Of a stretch of 64,000 nt of DNA, positions 8,537-19,099 are shown in pieces. The translations under genes were made by a program, and so were the position numbers. The number at the start of each line of letters is the position of its first letter. Positions within the stretch are counted from its first letter, which is position 1. The notes beneath the pieces are model-generated. The model saw only the letters and a list, made by a program, of their open reading frames with translations, made no database searches and was not told where the DNA came from. The DNA is taken from the NCBI GenBank assembly GCA_002719955.1, contig PBFW01000019.1, forward strand, positions 1 through 64,000, given 5' to 3'. Origin of the DNA: Deltaproteobacteria bacterium (GTDB lineage Bacteria > Myxococcota_A > UBA9160 > UBA4427).

Positions 8537-9963
8537 GTGTGGAGCACCTCGGGTTCTTTCCCGGTTCGGATCCGGACTAGATCCGGAACGCACGTGTGCC
8601 AGTCACTGACCTGTTGATAGGCGTCTGCGACGCGAAGGACCCCGGCGTCGTCGGAGTGACCGCTGATGATCTGCAGACCCGAGGGCAGCCCGCCTCCGAT
8701 CGGACCCATCGGTACGGACATCGCGGGAACGCCGAGGAGATTCCACGCCGGCGTATAGGTCCAGGGCATCATGGCCCAGAAGTCTTCCGTCAGCCGTGGT
8801 GCTGGCAGTCCGATGGTCGGCGTCACGATCACGTCGCACGCTGCGAGCACGCGACGCAGCGTGGCGAGCCCCCACGCGCGCACGCGCTGTGCCTGCACAT
8901 AGTCAGCGGAGCCATAGAGCGCGCCCATCGCGAGAGAAGCGCGCGCTTCCCGCCCGTAGTCGGAAAAGCGTTCCCTCAGATCCTGGCGGTGGTAGGCGAA
9001 CGATTCGCTCGCACTCGTCACCATCGCAGCGGTGGTCAAGATGGGATAGCCGTCGAAATGGACCTCGACGATCTCCGCACCGGCCTGCTCGAGGCCGCGG
9101 ATAGCCTCCTCGAAGCGATCGCGAACTGCGGCATCGAAACCCTCGACTCGAGTATGGTGGTCGCGCTCGACCCCCACTCGCAGGCCGGTTGCATTTCCCT
9201 CGAGCGCGGCGACGTAGTCGGGGACCGGTCGGTCGAGGGATGACGGGTCGTCCGGTGAGCCGCCGGCGATCGCCTGCAGGAGGAGCGCGCAATCCCGCGC
9301 GCTCCGGGCCATCGGGCCGACCGTGTCGAGGCTGTAGCCGAGGGGGACGACGCCCGACTTCGGGACCAGCCCGAAGCTCGTCTTCAAGCCCGAGAGGCCA
9401 CAAAGGGCTGCCGGGATTCGTACGCTGCCTCCTGTATCGCTGCCGAGTCCGCCGAGTATGAGTCCGGCGGCCACACCTGTCCCGGTCCCTGCGCTCGAAC
9501 CTCCGGGCCAGTGATCGAGATTCCAGGGGTTGCGATGAATCGGGAAGGGGCCGTCGGCATCCGGCGCCCCCATCGCAAATTCCATCGTGGCGGTCTTTCC
9601 CGTGATCACGGCGCCCTGCGCCCGCAAGCGCGTGACGACGGGAGCGTCGATCCCGCGGCCCCAATCCGGCGCGAGGACCTTGCTACACGCGGTCGTCGGG
9701 CCTTCGCGTGCGGCGATGATATCCTTGATGCCAATCGGGATCCCCTGGAGCGGGCCGCGGTCGACGCCCGCCGCGAAATCGGCATCCGCTCGGGCTGCCG
9801 AGGTCAGGGCTTCGTCGTCGAAGCGTGCGACATAGGTGCCGAGGGTGGCGTCGAGTTGGTCCGCGCGAGCAAGAAGCTCGGTCGTCAGCGCAACGCTGGT
9901 CAGGCCGCCCTCCCGCAGTGCGTCGGCGGCGGCACTGATCGTGGACGGAAACCCGGCCTTCAT
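8533..9963 (-). CDS. Amidase (amidase-signature family)
   Basis: 476 aa; 'GIPIGIKDIIAAR', 'GGSSAGTGTGVAAGLILGGLGSDTGGSVRIPAALCGLSGLKTSFG' (Ser-cisSer-Lys region). Confidence 0.93.
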   Translation of the reverse strand: MKAGFPSTISAAADALREGGLTSVALTTELLARADQLDATLGTYVARFDDEALTSAARADADFAAGVDRGPLQGIPIGIKDIIAAREGPTTACSKVLAPDWGRGIDAPVVTRLRAQGAVITGKTATMEFAMGAPDADGPFPIHRNPWNLDHWPGGSSAGTGTGVAAGLILGGLGSDTGGSVRIPAALCGLSGLKTSFGLVPKSGVVPLGYSLDTVGPMARSARDCALLLQAIAGGSPDDPSSLDRPVPDYVAALEGNATGLRVGVERDHHTRVEGFDAAVRDRFEEAIRGLEQAGAEIVEVHFDGYPILTTAAMVTSASESFAYHRQDLRERFSDYGREARASLAMGALYGSADYVQAQRVRAWGLATLRRVLAACDVIVTPTIGLPAPRLTEDFWAMMPWTYTPAWNLLGVPAMSVPMGPIGGGLPSGLQIISGHSDDAGVLRVADAYQQVSDWHTCVPDLVRIRTGKEPEVLHT

Positions 9964-10148
9964 TTCGCTTCCATGTCTGAATCGGTGGGATGGAATGCCG
10001 GGAGGTAGAGCGCCGCCTCCTTGCAGTAGAGCGTGTCCGCCGCGGAGCGGAGTGCCGGGTAGATTCGGATCATCGCCCGGATCTCGCCCTCGGAAGGGTG
10101 GATCCCGGCCGCGCTAAGCAGCGCTCGTATGATATCGCCGTCCATCAT
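9960..10148 (-). CDS. Small GatC/AtzG-like protein (62 aa)
   Basis: 'IRALLSAAGIHPSEGEIRAMIRIYPALRSAADTLYCKEAALYLPAFHPTDS' has the helical layout and C-terminal pattern of GatC/AtzG-like subunits; stop overlaps amidase start. Confidence 0.6.
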   Translation of the reverse strand: MMDGDIIRALLSAAGIHPSEGEIRAMIRIYPALRSAADTLYCKEAALYLPAFHPTDSDMEAK

Positions 10149-10319
10149 GTTCTCCTTCTCATCTCTGAGACCCTCCCTCCTCGATGCCTGGGGAGGGAAG
10201 GGGCCTCCAATCGAGAGAAGCTGCTCGAGTGTGCAGAAAAACTGTTTGAACTTCGCAGCAAATTCGAGAGATCCATGCTCGGTTCATCGAAGACCGCGAC
10301 CGGGCGTGGCGAATAGCAT

Positions 10320-12821
10320 TCAGAGCTCATGCACGAGCGGCTCGGTGCCGAGATAATGCTCGCGCCGCAGGTCCTCGATTTCTGAATCCGAGAGACCCAA
10401 CAAGCGCGAATAGATCTCGTCGTCGTGCTGGCCCAACCCCGGGGGCGGCAGGCGAACGCCCAGTCGCTCTCCGTCGAGGATCCAGGGTGACGTATGGAGC
10501 GGATATTCTCCATAGCCAGCCAGGCGTGTCGACTGGTAGACGCCGCGCTCGATCCAGTGAGGATCCCGGGCGTGGTCCGCGGCATCGTGTATCGCGGCCG
10601 CCGGTATGCTTCGCTTTTGAAGAACGTCCATCAAAGCGATGGGATCTTGTGTGCGCGTCCACGCTTCGAGGTGGCGGTCGATCTCGCCTCGATCTCGTCG
10701 ACGCCCCTCCCGGTCCTGGAAACGATCGTCCCGTGCCCACTCGGGATCACCCATGGCGTCCCGAAGCGCCCTCCATTGGCGGTCCCGATAGACACTGATG
10801 GCGATCCAGCGATCCTCCCCCTGACAGGCAAACACGCCATGAGGTGCCATCTGTGGATGATCGTTACCCGCCGCCCGGCGTACGCGACGATTGATCGAAT
10901 AGTCCATCAGGGCTTCGGGAATGTGGTGCAGGGAGGCTTCTACCCCCGAAACCTCCACCTGCTGGCCCTCTCCGGTTCGCTCGCGATGATGAATGGCTGT
11001 CAGTAGTGCGACGGCGTTGGTCATGCCAGTCACGACATCGGTATGCGTGCTGTAGTTGACGGTATCCGGGGCCTCATCGGGATAGTGGCGCAGGGCGCCG
11101 AAGCCTGCGATTCCATCCATGGCGCCACCCATCGTCACGCGCTTCGCGTAGGGCCCGGTCATTCCGTAGCCGGAGCAGTTCAGCATGATGAGATCGGGCC
11201 GATGTTTGGAGAGCACCCCATAGTCGATCCCCATTTTTTCGGGCACGCCCGTCACCATATTCGTCACGACGACATCCGAAACGGCGACGAGGCGCTTGAA
11301 GAGCTCGACACCCTTCTTGCGAGACAGGTCGAGGGTCATGCCCAACTTATTCCGATTGGCCTGTACGTAACCGGAATTGACGTCGTAGGGTCGAGGGCCT
11401 GCCCGCCCCTCCGGATAGAACATGGAGAGAGAGTCGGGGACGTCGACGGGGCCGCGGGCGTGATCGAAACGTTGAATCGCCTCGACCTTGATGACTTCCG
11501 CCCCAAGATCGCCGAGCCACATCCCCGTCATTGGACCGGCCCAACCCTCGGCGAGTTCGAGCACCCTGATTCCGGAAAGCGGAAGACTCGACGCATCGAT
11601 CGATGGCGATGGGGCCTCACCGTCGCGAAGTTGCACCGATGCCGCATCCCTCGAGCCTTGTTCGTTTGCGAGTTCAGTGAACACCACGTCCTGATGTTGC
11701 CCCAACGTCGGCGCCGGTCGGCTTTTGATCTGACGCGCTCCGTGGAGGCGAAACGGCTTCGCTGGATAGCGGAGCGATCCGGCCTCGGGGTGGTCGATCT
11801 CCTCGAATAGCGTGCGGGCGATGAAGTGCTCATCGAGCTGCATGTCCGCCGCCGAATAGACCGGGGCCATCGGGAAGCGCGCCGCCGCCGCCGCATCGAA
11901 AATCTCTCTGCGGGTGTGCTGCATGAGCCAGGCATCCCAGATCTCATCGAATTCGTCCTTGTGAGCGGCGATGGCCACGCTGTTCGCAAAGCGCGCATCG
12001 TGCGAGAGTTCGGGCATCCCCATCATCCGAAATACCCGCGGCCACCACGAGTCGCCCCGTCCGATTCCTTGAACCGCGACATAGCCGTCCTTGCAGGGGT
12101 ATCCGCCCATCAAGAATTGTGCGCGTAGCGGATCGCCGATCCGGCGCGGAATCTCTCCGTTGTAGAAGTAGGGCAGGGGCTGGCGCCCCCCTCCGGCCAG
12201 GAAGGCTTCGGCGATCGACATTGTGACATGATGCCCTCGCCCACTACGCCGGCTCGCAATGACTGCCCCGAGCGCCGCCGTCGCGAGGCCGAGTCCGGCA
12301 TAACCGAGGGTCGCGTTTTCGGTGGAGGCGAGCGGCTCTCGCCCCGGCAAACCGTTCGGGTACATCGGTCCCGCGAGCGCGAAACTCACGAGTTCGGTCA
12401 GTTCGTGGTCACGGTAGGGTCCCGAATCCCCGAAATTCGACAATGAGACCAGAGAGAGCCGTGGATTCAAGGCTTGTAAGGTCTCGAAGCCGAGGCCGAG
12501 TCGATCGAGCGTGCCCGGCCGATAGCTCTCGACGAGAAGGTCCGAGCGAGCGACCAGGGCATGCATTCGCTCGAGGTCGGCGGTGTCTTTGAGATCGAGG
12601 ACGACCCCGTGTCGATTCGTGTTGAGGTAGAGGAAAAGTCCGCCCTGCTCGGGATGGGCCTCGTCCCCGGGAAAGGGCCCCGCATGGCGCATCGGGTCAC
12701 CGTCCGGGCGTTCCACTTTGAGAACGTCGGCGCCCTGGTCCGCGAGCTGTTTTACACCGAATGGACCTGCAAATCCCTGCGTCAGGTCGAGCACCCTGAG
12801 TCCATTGAGCGAGTCTTGCAT
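10320..12821 (-). CDS. CaiB/BaiF CoA-transferase family, tandem two-domain fusion
   Basis: 833 aa with two repeats: 'LNGLRVLDLTQGFAGPFGVKQLADQGADVLKVERPDGDP' and 'LSGIRVLELAEGWAGPMTGMWLGDLGAEVIKVEAIQRFD'. Confidence 0.92.
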   Translation of the reverse strand: MQDSLNGLRVLDLTQGFAGPFGVKQLADQGADVLKVERPDGDPMRHAGPFPGDEAHPEQGGLFLYLNTNRHGVVLDLKDTADLERMHALVARSDLLVESYRPGTLDRLGLGFETLQALNPRLSLVSLSNFGDSGPYRDHELTELVSFALAGPMYPNGLPGREPLASTENATLGYAGLGLATAALGAVIASRRSGRGHHVTMSIAEAFLAGGGRQPLPYFYNGEIPRRIGDPLRAQFLMGGYPCKDGYVAVQGIGRGDSWWPRVFRMMGMPELSHDARFANSVAIAAHKDEFDEIWDAWLMQHTRREIFDAAAAARFPMAPVYSAADMQLDEHFIARTLFEEIDHPEAGSLRYPAKPFRLHGARQIKSRPAPTLGQHQDVVFTELANEQGSRDAASVQLRDGEAPSPSIDASSLPLSGIRVLELAEGWAGPMTGMWLGDLGAEVIKVEAIQRFDHARGPVDVPDSLSMFYPEGRAGPRPYDVNSGYVQANRNKLGMTLDLSRKKGVELFKRLVAVSDVVVTNMVTGVPEKMGIDYGVLSKHRPDLIMLNCSGYGMTGPYAKRVTMGGAMDGIAGFGALRHYPDEAPDTVNYSTHTDVVTGMTNAVALLTAIHHRERTGEGQQVEVSGVEASLHHIPEALMDYSINRRVRRAAGNDHPQMAPHGVFACQGEDRWIAISVYRDRQWRALRDAMGDPEWARDDRFQDREGRRRDRGEIDRHLEAWTRTQDPIALMDVLQKRSIPAAAIHDAADHARDPHWIERGVYQSTRLAGYGEYPLHTSPWILDGERLGVRLPPPGLGQHDDEIYSRLLGLSDSEIEDLRREHYLGTEPLVHEL

Positions 12822-12927
12822 GGATCCTCGATCAGCGTCGATTCGGTTCGCGGCAGGATGCCGCGCCAGCCTTTGGGCTTGCTGCCTGAGTCGTCTGGGT
12901 CCGTCCAGAGCGGGAGTTTGCCATCCC

Positions 12928-13653
12928 TCAGTCGAGCCTCCGCGCGAAGAGCGCATCGACCTTTTCCCAGACACGTTCGGCGGCCTGCTCGTGGTAGGTG
13001 TCGCCACCGGGCACGCCGAAACCGTGCAGGGCACCGGGATGGTGTTCGATCTCGTGACGCGTGCCCCGTCTTTCGAGCGCCTTTTCCATCAGGTTGAGGT
13101 GCTCGGGACTGCACCACTGGTCCCGATCTGCGATGGCGAAGTAGAACTCCGCCGCGACGCGATCGAGTTCGAGATGAGCCGCTTCCGCCCCGACACCCGT
13201 CAGGCCCGGATGGATCGCTGCAGCCGCCGCGACCCGCTCGCCCAGAGCCTGGGAGAGAATGACGGATAGACGTCCTCCCATGCAGAAGCCCATCAGGCCG
13301 ATCGCGCCCGGGCGGATGGCGGGGTCCGTGTCGATTCGCGTGACCAACGCCTCGATGTCCCGGGTCACCCCTTCATCCGAGAGGCTCTGCACGAGCGATA
13401 TCATCTGATCCCAGTCGTCAGCTCCGCCAACGCCGAGTTCGGAATCCGCACCGGCGCGATAGAAGAGGTCGGGCAGCGTCGCGTAATAGCCCATTCCCGC
13501 CAGCCGTCGCGCGACGTCGCGGAGCGCTTCGCGGATGCCCCGTCCATCCATCAGGATCAGAACGGCGGGAGCGGGCTTCTCTTCTCCGGGATGGGCGATG
13601 AATGTCGGCATGATTCCATCCGGTGTTACGATCTCTGCAAATTCTTCGACCAT
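12928..13653 (-). CDS. Dienelactone hydrolase family protein
   Basis: 'LMGFCMGGRLSVILSQ' nucleophile elbow with Cys, 'HPGALHGFGVPGG'; GGAGG upstream of ATG at 13653. Confidence 0.9.
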   Translation of the reverse strand: MVEEFAEIVTPDGIMPTFIAHPGEEKPAPAVLILMDGRGIREALRDVARRLAGMGYYATLPDLFYRAGADSELGVGGADDWDQMISLVQSLSDEGVTRDIEALVTRIDTDPAIRPGAIGLMGFCMGGRLSVILSQALGERVAAAAAIHPGLTGVGAEAAHLELDRVAAEFYFAIADRDQWCSPEHLNLMEKALERRGTRHEIEHHPGALHGFGVPGGDTYHEQAAERVWEKVDALFARRLD

Positions 13654-13930
13654 CTGATTTCCTCCCTGCGCACTGGGTACGGGGCGCGGCCTCGCCGACT
13701 CGCGCGAACGATGATAAGTCAGAACCTCCCGAGAAAAATGGCTCTGCGGCGCGGGTTCCCGGGGATATTCGCGATCGGTGTGGTTTCTACACGGATTCGT
13801 CATCCGTCGGGTACCCTCAACGGCATGCTGCGGGTGCGCGGCGCGGGCGGCTATCAGGCGGATGGGCGCCGGAGGGCGTTCTTTCGAGTGGGTCGGGCGG
13901 GATCGATCCGCCGGAAGGGATTGTGTCGGG

Positions 13931-16270
13931 ATGGACGGCGACCGAATGGGGAGGCGGCGATTCGCTTGTTGCTGCGCGGTCGCCTTTTCGGGGATCGTCG
14001 TTTTCGGATTGATCAGCTGCGAAGGCGACACGCCGTCTGTCCCGGTCGATTCGACTCCGATGTCTGCGCCGTCCGCCGCCGATACGGGGGCTGATCGCCC
14101 GGCGCTTGCCGCCGGCATTCGATTGGGTCAGAGCGATCGGGAAGATGCGGCGCGCGTCCGCTGCGGATTGGGTCTCCGCCCTTCCGGGAAGGGCGAGCCG
14201 GTCGTGATCGAGAGACGACCGCTGCCAACGCCCAGCCTGCGATTGATCGATCGCACGCCTCGGATCGCAGGTCCAGCGCCCGAATCGATGGCCTCTCTGC
14301 TCGAATTCGGATCCGAGGCCCTGTCGTCGTGGCCGCACAAACAAGGGGTCGTTCTCAGTCCAGAGTTGGGAGATCGCGGGGCCCGCGCGGCACAGCTCTC
14401 GTTAGAGGTGCGTGGCGGTGGGGGCAAGGACGGGGATGGGGTGTTGGTCATCGTGCCCGTGACGAATTCGCATCTCGGCGTCGCAGACGATCGCCGCCAT
14501 CGGTCGATTCGGGTTCGCCTCGCTCCCCTCGAGAATGCGGAGGGCCTCGCGCTCGTTCGGGTCGATCTCGAGCGGGTCTTGAGGCAGACCTGGGGGGGGG
14601 CGCTTCGACGGCTCTCACTTCAGCGACTCGAAATCGGCTTCGAGGGTTCGGAATCCAAGACCGGCCCCCCTCCCGATCTCGTTCGCGTCGCCCTCTTCGA
14701 CTCGGAGGTCCGGCTCGATTCGGTGGCGGGGCGGGTCTCTTCGACACGTTCGGGTGTCATCATGCCGTCGTGGTATGTCCGCGCTGGGGGGGAGCTCTCT
14801 TTCGAGGTCGATCTCCCCGCGAAGGGGAGTTCGCTGGTGTGGTCGGGGGCGGCTGGAGAAGCCGGCGGAGTCGGGGAAGTCAGCGTGCGTTTCGGTGATG
14901 AGGAGCGGGTGATCCATTCCGAGCCCGTTGGCACGGAATGGAAAAATCTACGCCGATCGCTCGAGGATTGGAGGGGTCGGTCGATCACCCTTTCGCTGCG
15001 CAATCGTGGCCCTGGCGTCGTCTTCTTCGGTGATCCACAGATTCACGATCGAGGCCCGTCGAGTTCGCCCGACGTGTTGGTGTACATGATCGACACTCTG
15101 GTCGCTACGCGCCTCGGCGCGTGGCGACATGCGAAGGCGGGGACAGGCGTTTCCCCGACGATCGATCGACTTGCGCGCGAAGGCATCACGTTCGGTCACG
15201 CTTTGAGTCCCGCACCCTGGACCAAGCCATCGGTCGTCTCCTTCTTTACGGGTCTCGAACCGTCGACGCACGGAGTGGGCGCGACGAGTTATACGGAACG
15301 ACTGCCGAGTGATGTCCCGACCCTCCAGAAATATTTCGCGGAGGCTGGATTTCGAACGGGTTCGTTTGCGGCCAACCCGCTGGGGGGGGCGTTGTCAGGT
15401 CTCGAACAGGGATTTTCGTACTCCGTGACGCCGCCGCATTGGTTGGGTCGATTGAGCGCGCTGGCTCATCCAAGCGCCCGGCAGCTACATGCCGCGGCCT
15501 TGGCCTGGCTCGACCAGGCTCCTGAGCGGCCTCATCTCTTCTTCATCCATGCCCTCGAAGTGCACGAGTATGCGAACCCGGTCTTTCGGCCGAGGCATGA
15601 AGGCTGGGATATGTATGACGAAGCCATTCACGCGCTGGATGCCGAGTTGGCTCGATTGCTCGGGGCACTCTCCAAACGCCAGCGAGACGTGATCGTCGTC
15701 CTCCTTTCGGATCATGGCGAGTCCTTTGGCGATCATGGTCAGCGAGGGCACGGATTCTCGTTATTCGAGTCACAACTCCACGTTCCGCTGATCATTTGGG
15801 CGCCCCGATATCTGCCGCCGCGCACCTTCAATCGGCCCGTTTCCACGAATGACGTGGCGCCCACCCTACTCGAATGGTTTGGACTGGAGGCGCTTCCGGA
15901 CTCATTGGGGGAGAGCCTATTTTCCTTTTCGGGAGATCCCGCGAAGGATGGCGCACGTCCCGTCTTGGCGAGTCGGGAGTGGTATCTCTGGGACGAGGGT
16001 GGACCACGCTGGTACGGCGCGGTCGGCACGGAGGGTGAGAAGGCCCTTCGGGTCGGGGAGAAGAGCATCGCGTTTCGCTTGTCGAGAGATCCCTGCGAGA
16101 CGCGGGGGATTCCGGCAGAGGCTGTCGATGTCAACGCCGCTCTCGACGATTGGCTGAGTCAGAAGGACGAGCGAAGAGCGGGTTTCCTCGCTCGCTTCGG
16201 GCGAAGCGACGACGCGCCCATCACGTCTGACGGAATCGAACGGCTCCGAGCGCTCGGCTACGTGGAATAG
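13931..16270 (+). CDS. Sulfatase/alkaline-phosphatase-superfamily lipoprotein
   Basis: Lipobox-like 'FGLISCEGD'; 'PDVLVYMIDTLVATRLGAWRH', 'SPAPWTKPSVVSFFTGLEPSTHG', 'VIVVLLSDHGESFGDHGQRGHG'. Start among nearby ATGs uncertain. Confidence 0.8.
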   Translation: MDGDRMGRRRFACCCAVAFSGIVVFGLISCEGDTPSVPVDSTPMSAPSAADTGADRPALAAGIRLGQSDREDAARVRCGLGLRPSGKGEPVVIERRPLPTPSLRLIDRTPRIAGPAPESMASLLEFGSEALSSWPHKQGVVLSPELGDRGARAAQLSLEVRGGGGKDGDGVLVIVPVTNSHLGVADDRRHRSIRVRLAPLENAEGLALVRVDLERVLRQTWGGALRRLSLQRLEIGFEGSESKTGPPPDLVRVALFDSEVRLDSVAGRVSSTRSGVIMPSWYVRAGGELSFEVDLPAKGSSLVWSGAAGEAGGVGEVSVRFGDEERVIHSEPVGTEWKNLRRSLEDWRGRSITLSLRNRGPGVVFFGDPQIHDRGPSSSPDVLVYMIDTLVATRLGAWRHAKAGTGVSPTIDRLAREGITFGHALSPAPWTKPSVVSFFTGLEPSTHGVGATSYTERLPSDVPTLQKYFAEAGFRTGSFAANPLGGALSGLEQGFSYSVTPPHWLGRLSALAHPSARQLHAAALAWLDQAPERPHLFFIHALEVHEYANPVFRPRHEGWDMYDEAIHALDAELARLLGALSKRQRDVIVVLLSDHGESFGDHGQRGHGFSLFESQLHVPLIIWAPRYLPPRTFNRPVSTNDVAPTLLEWFGLEALPDSLGESLFSFSGDPAKDGARPVLASREWYLWDEGGPRWYGAVGTEGEKALRVGEKSIAFRLSRDPCETRGIPAEAVDVNAALDDWLSQKDERRAGFLARFGRSDDAPITSDGIERLRALGYVE

Positions 16271-16320
16271 CGCCGGTCTTCGCTACGTCTCGGCCTCGCG
16301 CACACAGGGCCCTTCTTTCT

Positions 16321-18081
16321 TCAGTCGTCGCGCTTCGTGAAATCGAAATCTTTTTCGATATCGGCCAATACCCTCTTCGTGTGTGCGACGTATTGTGAGT
16401 AGGAGCCGTTGTAGTTGCCATCCTGACGACGTTGGAACTCGCCCTCGAAGTTGTAGTAACCCGGCGTGCACTCCGCGCTTCGATTGGTCTTGCCGCGATT
16501 CGCGATGACCTCCTGGACCCAATTCTCTTCGGCTTCATGGGTTACGTCCATGGTGTGGTGGCCGTTCCCGCGCGCGTAGTCGATGCAGGCCGCGATATGA
16601 TCGCCCTGCGATTGAAGGACGTCGGTCAGGTTGAACAGGAATGTCGCCTGGTAGCCACCCATGATGAAGAAATTCGGGAAGCCGTGGGTGTGGATTCCGA
16701 GGACCGTGCGGATTCCGTCCTTGTATTTTTCGTTCAGCTCGAGGCCCCCCTTGCCTCGGATCTCATTGTAGATTCCGGTCTTCTGGACCTCGAAGCCGGT
16801 CGCGTAGACGAGAAGATCGAGGGCGTAGGCCTTCCCCTCGAAAACCGGGCCGTCCTCGTTGATCTCGGTGATGCCCATGCCCCGGGTGTCGACGAGTTCG
16901 ACGTTGGGTCGGTTGAAAGCCGGCAGATAATCGTTGTCGAAGCAGGGCCGTTTGCACATGAACATGTACCAGGGTTTGAGCGCTTCGGCGGTGGTCGGAT
17001 CCTCCACGGTCTCATCGATCCGTTTGTGGATTCGCATCATGACGTCGATATTGGCGTTCTCCTGCTTGCGAACCCTCTCTTCGCGAGGCATGGCCTGCCG
17101 TTTCGCCATCTGCTCTGGGCTGAGTTCCTGGAAATCGGCCGCCTTCGCTTTTCGTTCCGCCTGCCAGCCGGGCTTGAGACTCGCGGCCCATTCGGGGTCG
17201 GTGAGCGAATCGTCCTTGACGTCGATCGATGACGCGGTGCGCTGGAAGACGTAGAGCTGCTTGGTGGCTGCGGCCAGTCGGGGAATGGCCTGGACGGCGG
17301 TGGCGCCGGTGCCGATGATGCCCACCCGCTTGTCGGCGAGGCCGGAGAGATCGGGCCGCGTGTATTCGTAGTCCCAGCGTGAGGTGTGGAAGGAGTGGCC
17401 GGCGAAGGACTCCATCCCCTCGACTTTCGGAAGCTTCGGTTTCGAGAGGGTGCCGTTGGCACAGATCACGAACCGGGCTCGCATACGATCGCCGCGATCG
17501 GTCGTGAGGGTCCACATCTCCTCGTCTTCGTTCCAAACCGTGGAGGTGATCGTCGTCTGAAAGACCGCAAGCTTGTAGAGATCGTATTTTCTGGCGATCG
17601 CCTGACAATGGGCGTAGATCTCCTGTCCCCTCGCATAGCGGCGCGTCGGGACGTATTCCATCTCGTCGAGGAGCGGCAGATAGTCGTAGGCCTCGACGTC
17701 ACAGGCCGCGCCGGGATAGCGGTTCCAATACCAGGTTCCGCCCACATCGGCGCCACGTTCGACGATTCGGATGCTTTCGACCCCGATCTCGCGCAGGCGA
17801 ACGGAGGTCAGCAGCGCCGAAAAGCCCCCGCCGATAAAGAGAACCTCGACCGTGTCTTCGAGCGGTTCGCGGGGAGCGGGCTCTGTTGCGTATGGATCGA
17901 TGGCGTATTTCTCGAGGGGCCCAACAAAGTCGGAGGTGAACTGCTCGGTGCCGTCCGGGCGGTAGTCGAGACGAAGGTCGCGCTCGGTCGCGAATCGCTC
18001 CTTGATTTCATCGTAATATTCCTGCGGCTGGCGATCTTCGCGATCGAGAACGAAGGCGAAAGGATTCTCGGGCTTTTCCAT
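16321..18081 (-). CDS. FAD-dependent monooxygenase (Baeyer-Villiger-type)
   Basis: '[59 protein letters not shown]', '[10 protein letters not shown]' (BVMO-like fingerprint). Confidence 0.9.
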   Translation of the reverse strand: MEKPENPFAFVLDREDRQPQEYYDEIKERFATERDLRLDYRPDGTEQFTSDFVGPLEKYAIDPYATEPAPREPLEDTVEVLFIGGGFSALLTSVRLREIGVESIRIVERGADVGGTWYWNRYPGAACDVEAYDYLPLLDEMEYVPTRRYARGQEIYAHCQAIARKYDLYKLAVFQTTITSTVWNEDEEMWTLTTDRGDRMRARFVICANGTLSKPKLPKVEGMESFAGHSFHTSRWDYEYTRPDLSGLADKRVGIIGTGATAVQAIPRLAAATKQLYVFQRTASSIDVKDDSLTDPEWAASLKPGWQAERKAKAADFQELSPEQMAKRQAMPREERVRKQENANIDVMMRIHKRIDETVEDPTTAEALKPWYMFMCKRPCFDNDYLPAFNRPNVELVDTRGMGITEINEDGPVFEGKAYALDLLVYATGFEVQKTGIYNEIRGKGGLELNEKYKDGIRTVLGIHTHGFPNFFIMGGYQATFLFNLTDVLQSQGDHIAACIDYARGNGHHTMDVTHEAEENWVQEVIANRGKTNRSAECTPGYYNFEGEFQRRQDGNYNGSYSQYVAHTKRVLADIEKDFDFTKRDD

Positions 18082-18276
18082 GGGTCGGTTCCCGTCGTGA
18101 TGAAGTCCTGAGCGCGAGGCCCGGAGTTGGGAAAGAGAGTAACGGAGCCTGTGTTGGGTGCAGCTCGGCTTCGCGGCGGCTGGGAATCACCCAACGGAGC
18201 CCTTCGCATCCGTGATTTGGATGCGGGACCTGTCTATGATCCCGATGGTCATTCGTTTCATCGGGAGGATCGTCCA

Positions 18277-19005
18277 ATGCGGGGTAAGGTCGCGCTCGTC
18301 ACGGGTGCCGCTTCGGGAATCGGTGCCGCGGTGGCGACCCTTCTCAGCGAGGCGGGCGCGCGAGTCGTGCTGGCGGACATCGATTCGGACGCGGGTCAGG
18401 TGCTCGCCGATCGTCTGGGCGAACGCTTCGTCCAGTGCGACGTCGCGAGCCCCGAGAGTTGGGGAAATCTGATCGACCGCTGCCTGGCCGAAGCCGGCGT
18501 GCCCGACTTCGCGCATCTCAATGCGGGCATCATGGCCGTGGAGCCCGAGGCCGACTTTCTCCAGATCGAGGATCTCCCCCTCGAGAACTATCGCCGCATC
18601 ATGGGCGTCAATCTCGATGGTGTCTTCCTCGGTCTGCAGGGGCTGATCCCGCATATGCGCGGGCCGGGCGGGGCCATCACCGTGACCGCGTCGGTCGCCG
18701 GCCTCGTCGGGATCGCGATGGATCCGGTCTATGCCGCGACGAAGCATGCGCTCGTCGGTCTCGTACGGAGCCTCGCCGAATGTCTGGTCGATACGCGGCT
18801 TCGTGTCAACGTGATTTGCCCGGGTGGTGTGGAGACAGCCATCACGCCGGCCGCGCTGAGGGAGAGCGAGATGTCCACCATGCCGGCGCAGGTGATGGCG
18901 CAGGAAGTGCTGGATCTCTTGGCCAAGGGGCTGAACGGCGAGATTCGCGTAAAACTCACGAAGGATGAGCCGGCCTTCACAATGCCTGCGCCCCTTTTGG
19001 AATGA
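18277..19005 (+). CDS. SDR family oxidoreductase
   Basis: 'GKVALVTGAASGIGAAVATLL', 'HLNAGIMA', 'YAATKHALVGLVRSL'. Confidence 0.93.
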   Translation: MRGKVALVTGAASGIGAAVATLLSEAGARVVLADIDSDAGQVLADRLGERFVQCDVASPESWGNLIDRCLAEAGVPDFAHLNAGIMAVEPEADFLQIEDLPLENYRRIMGVNLDGVFLGLQGLIPHMRGPGGAITVTASVAGLVGIAMDPVYAATKHALVGLVRSLAECLVDTRLRVNVICPGGVETAITPAALRESEMSTMPAQVMAQEVLDLLAKGLNGEIRVKLTKDEPAFTMPAPLLE

Positions 19006-19099
19006 GTGCCGGCGGGAACGCTGACCGCGATGGGGAGGGCGAGGCGGGGCTCCTCGCTTTGCGAGGAATCCGGAGAGTCCCACCCTCCAGGAGAACCGA

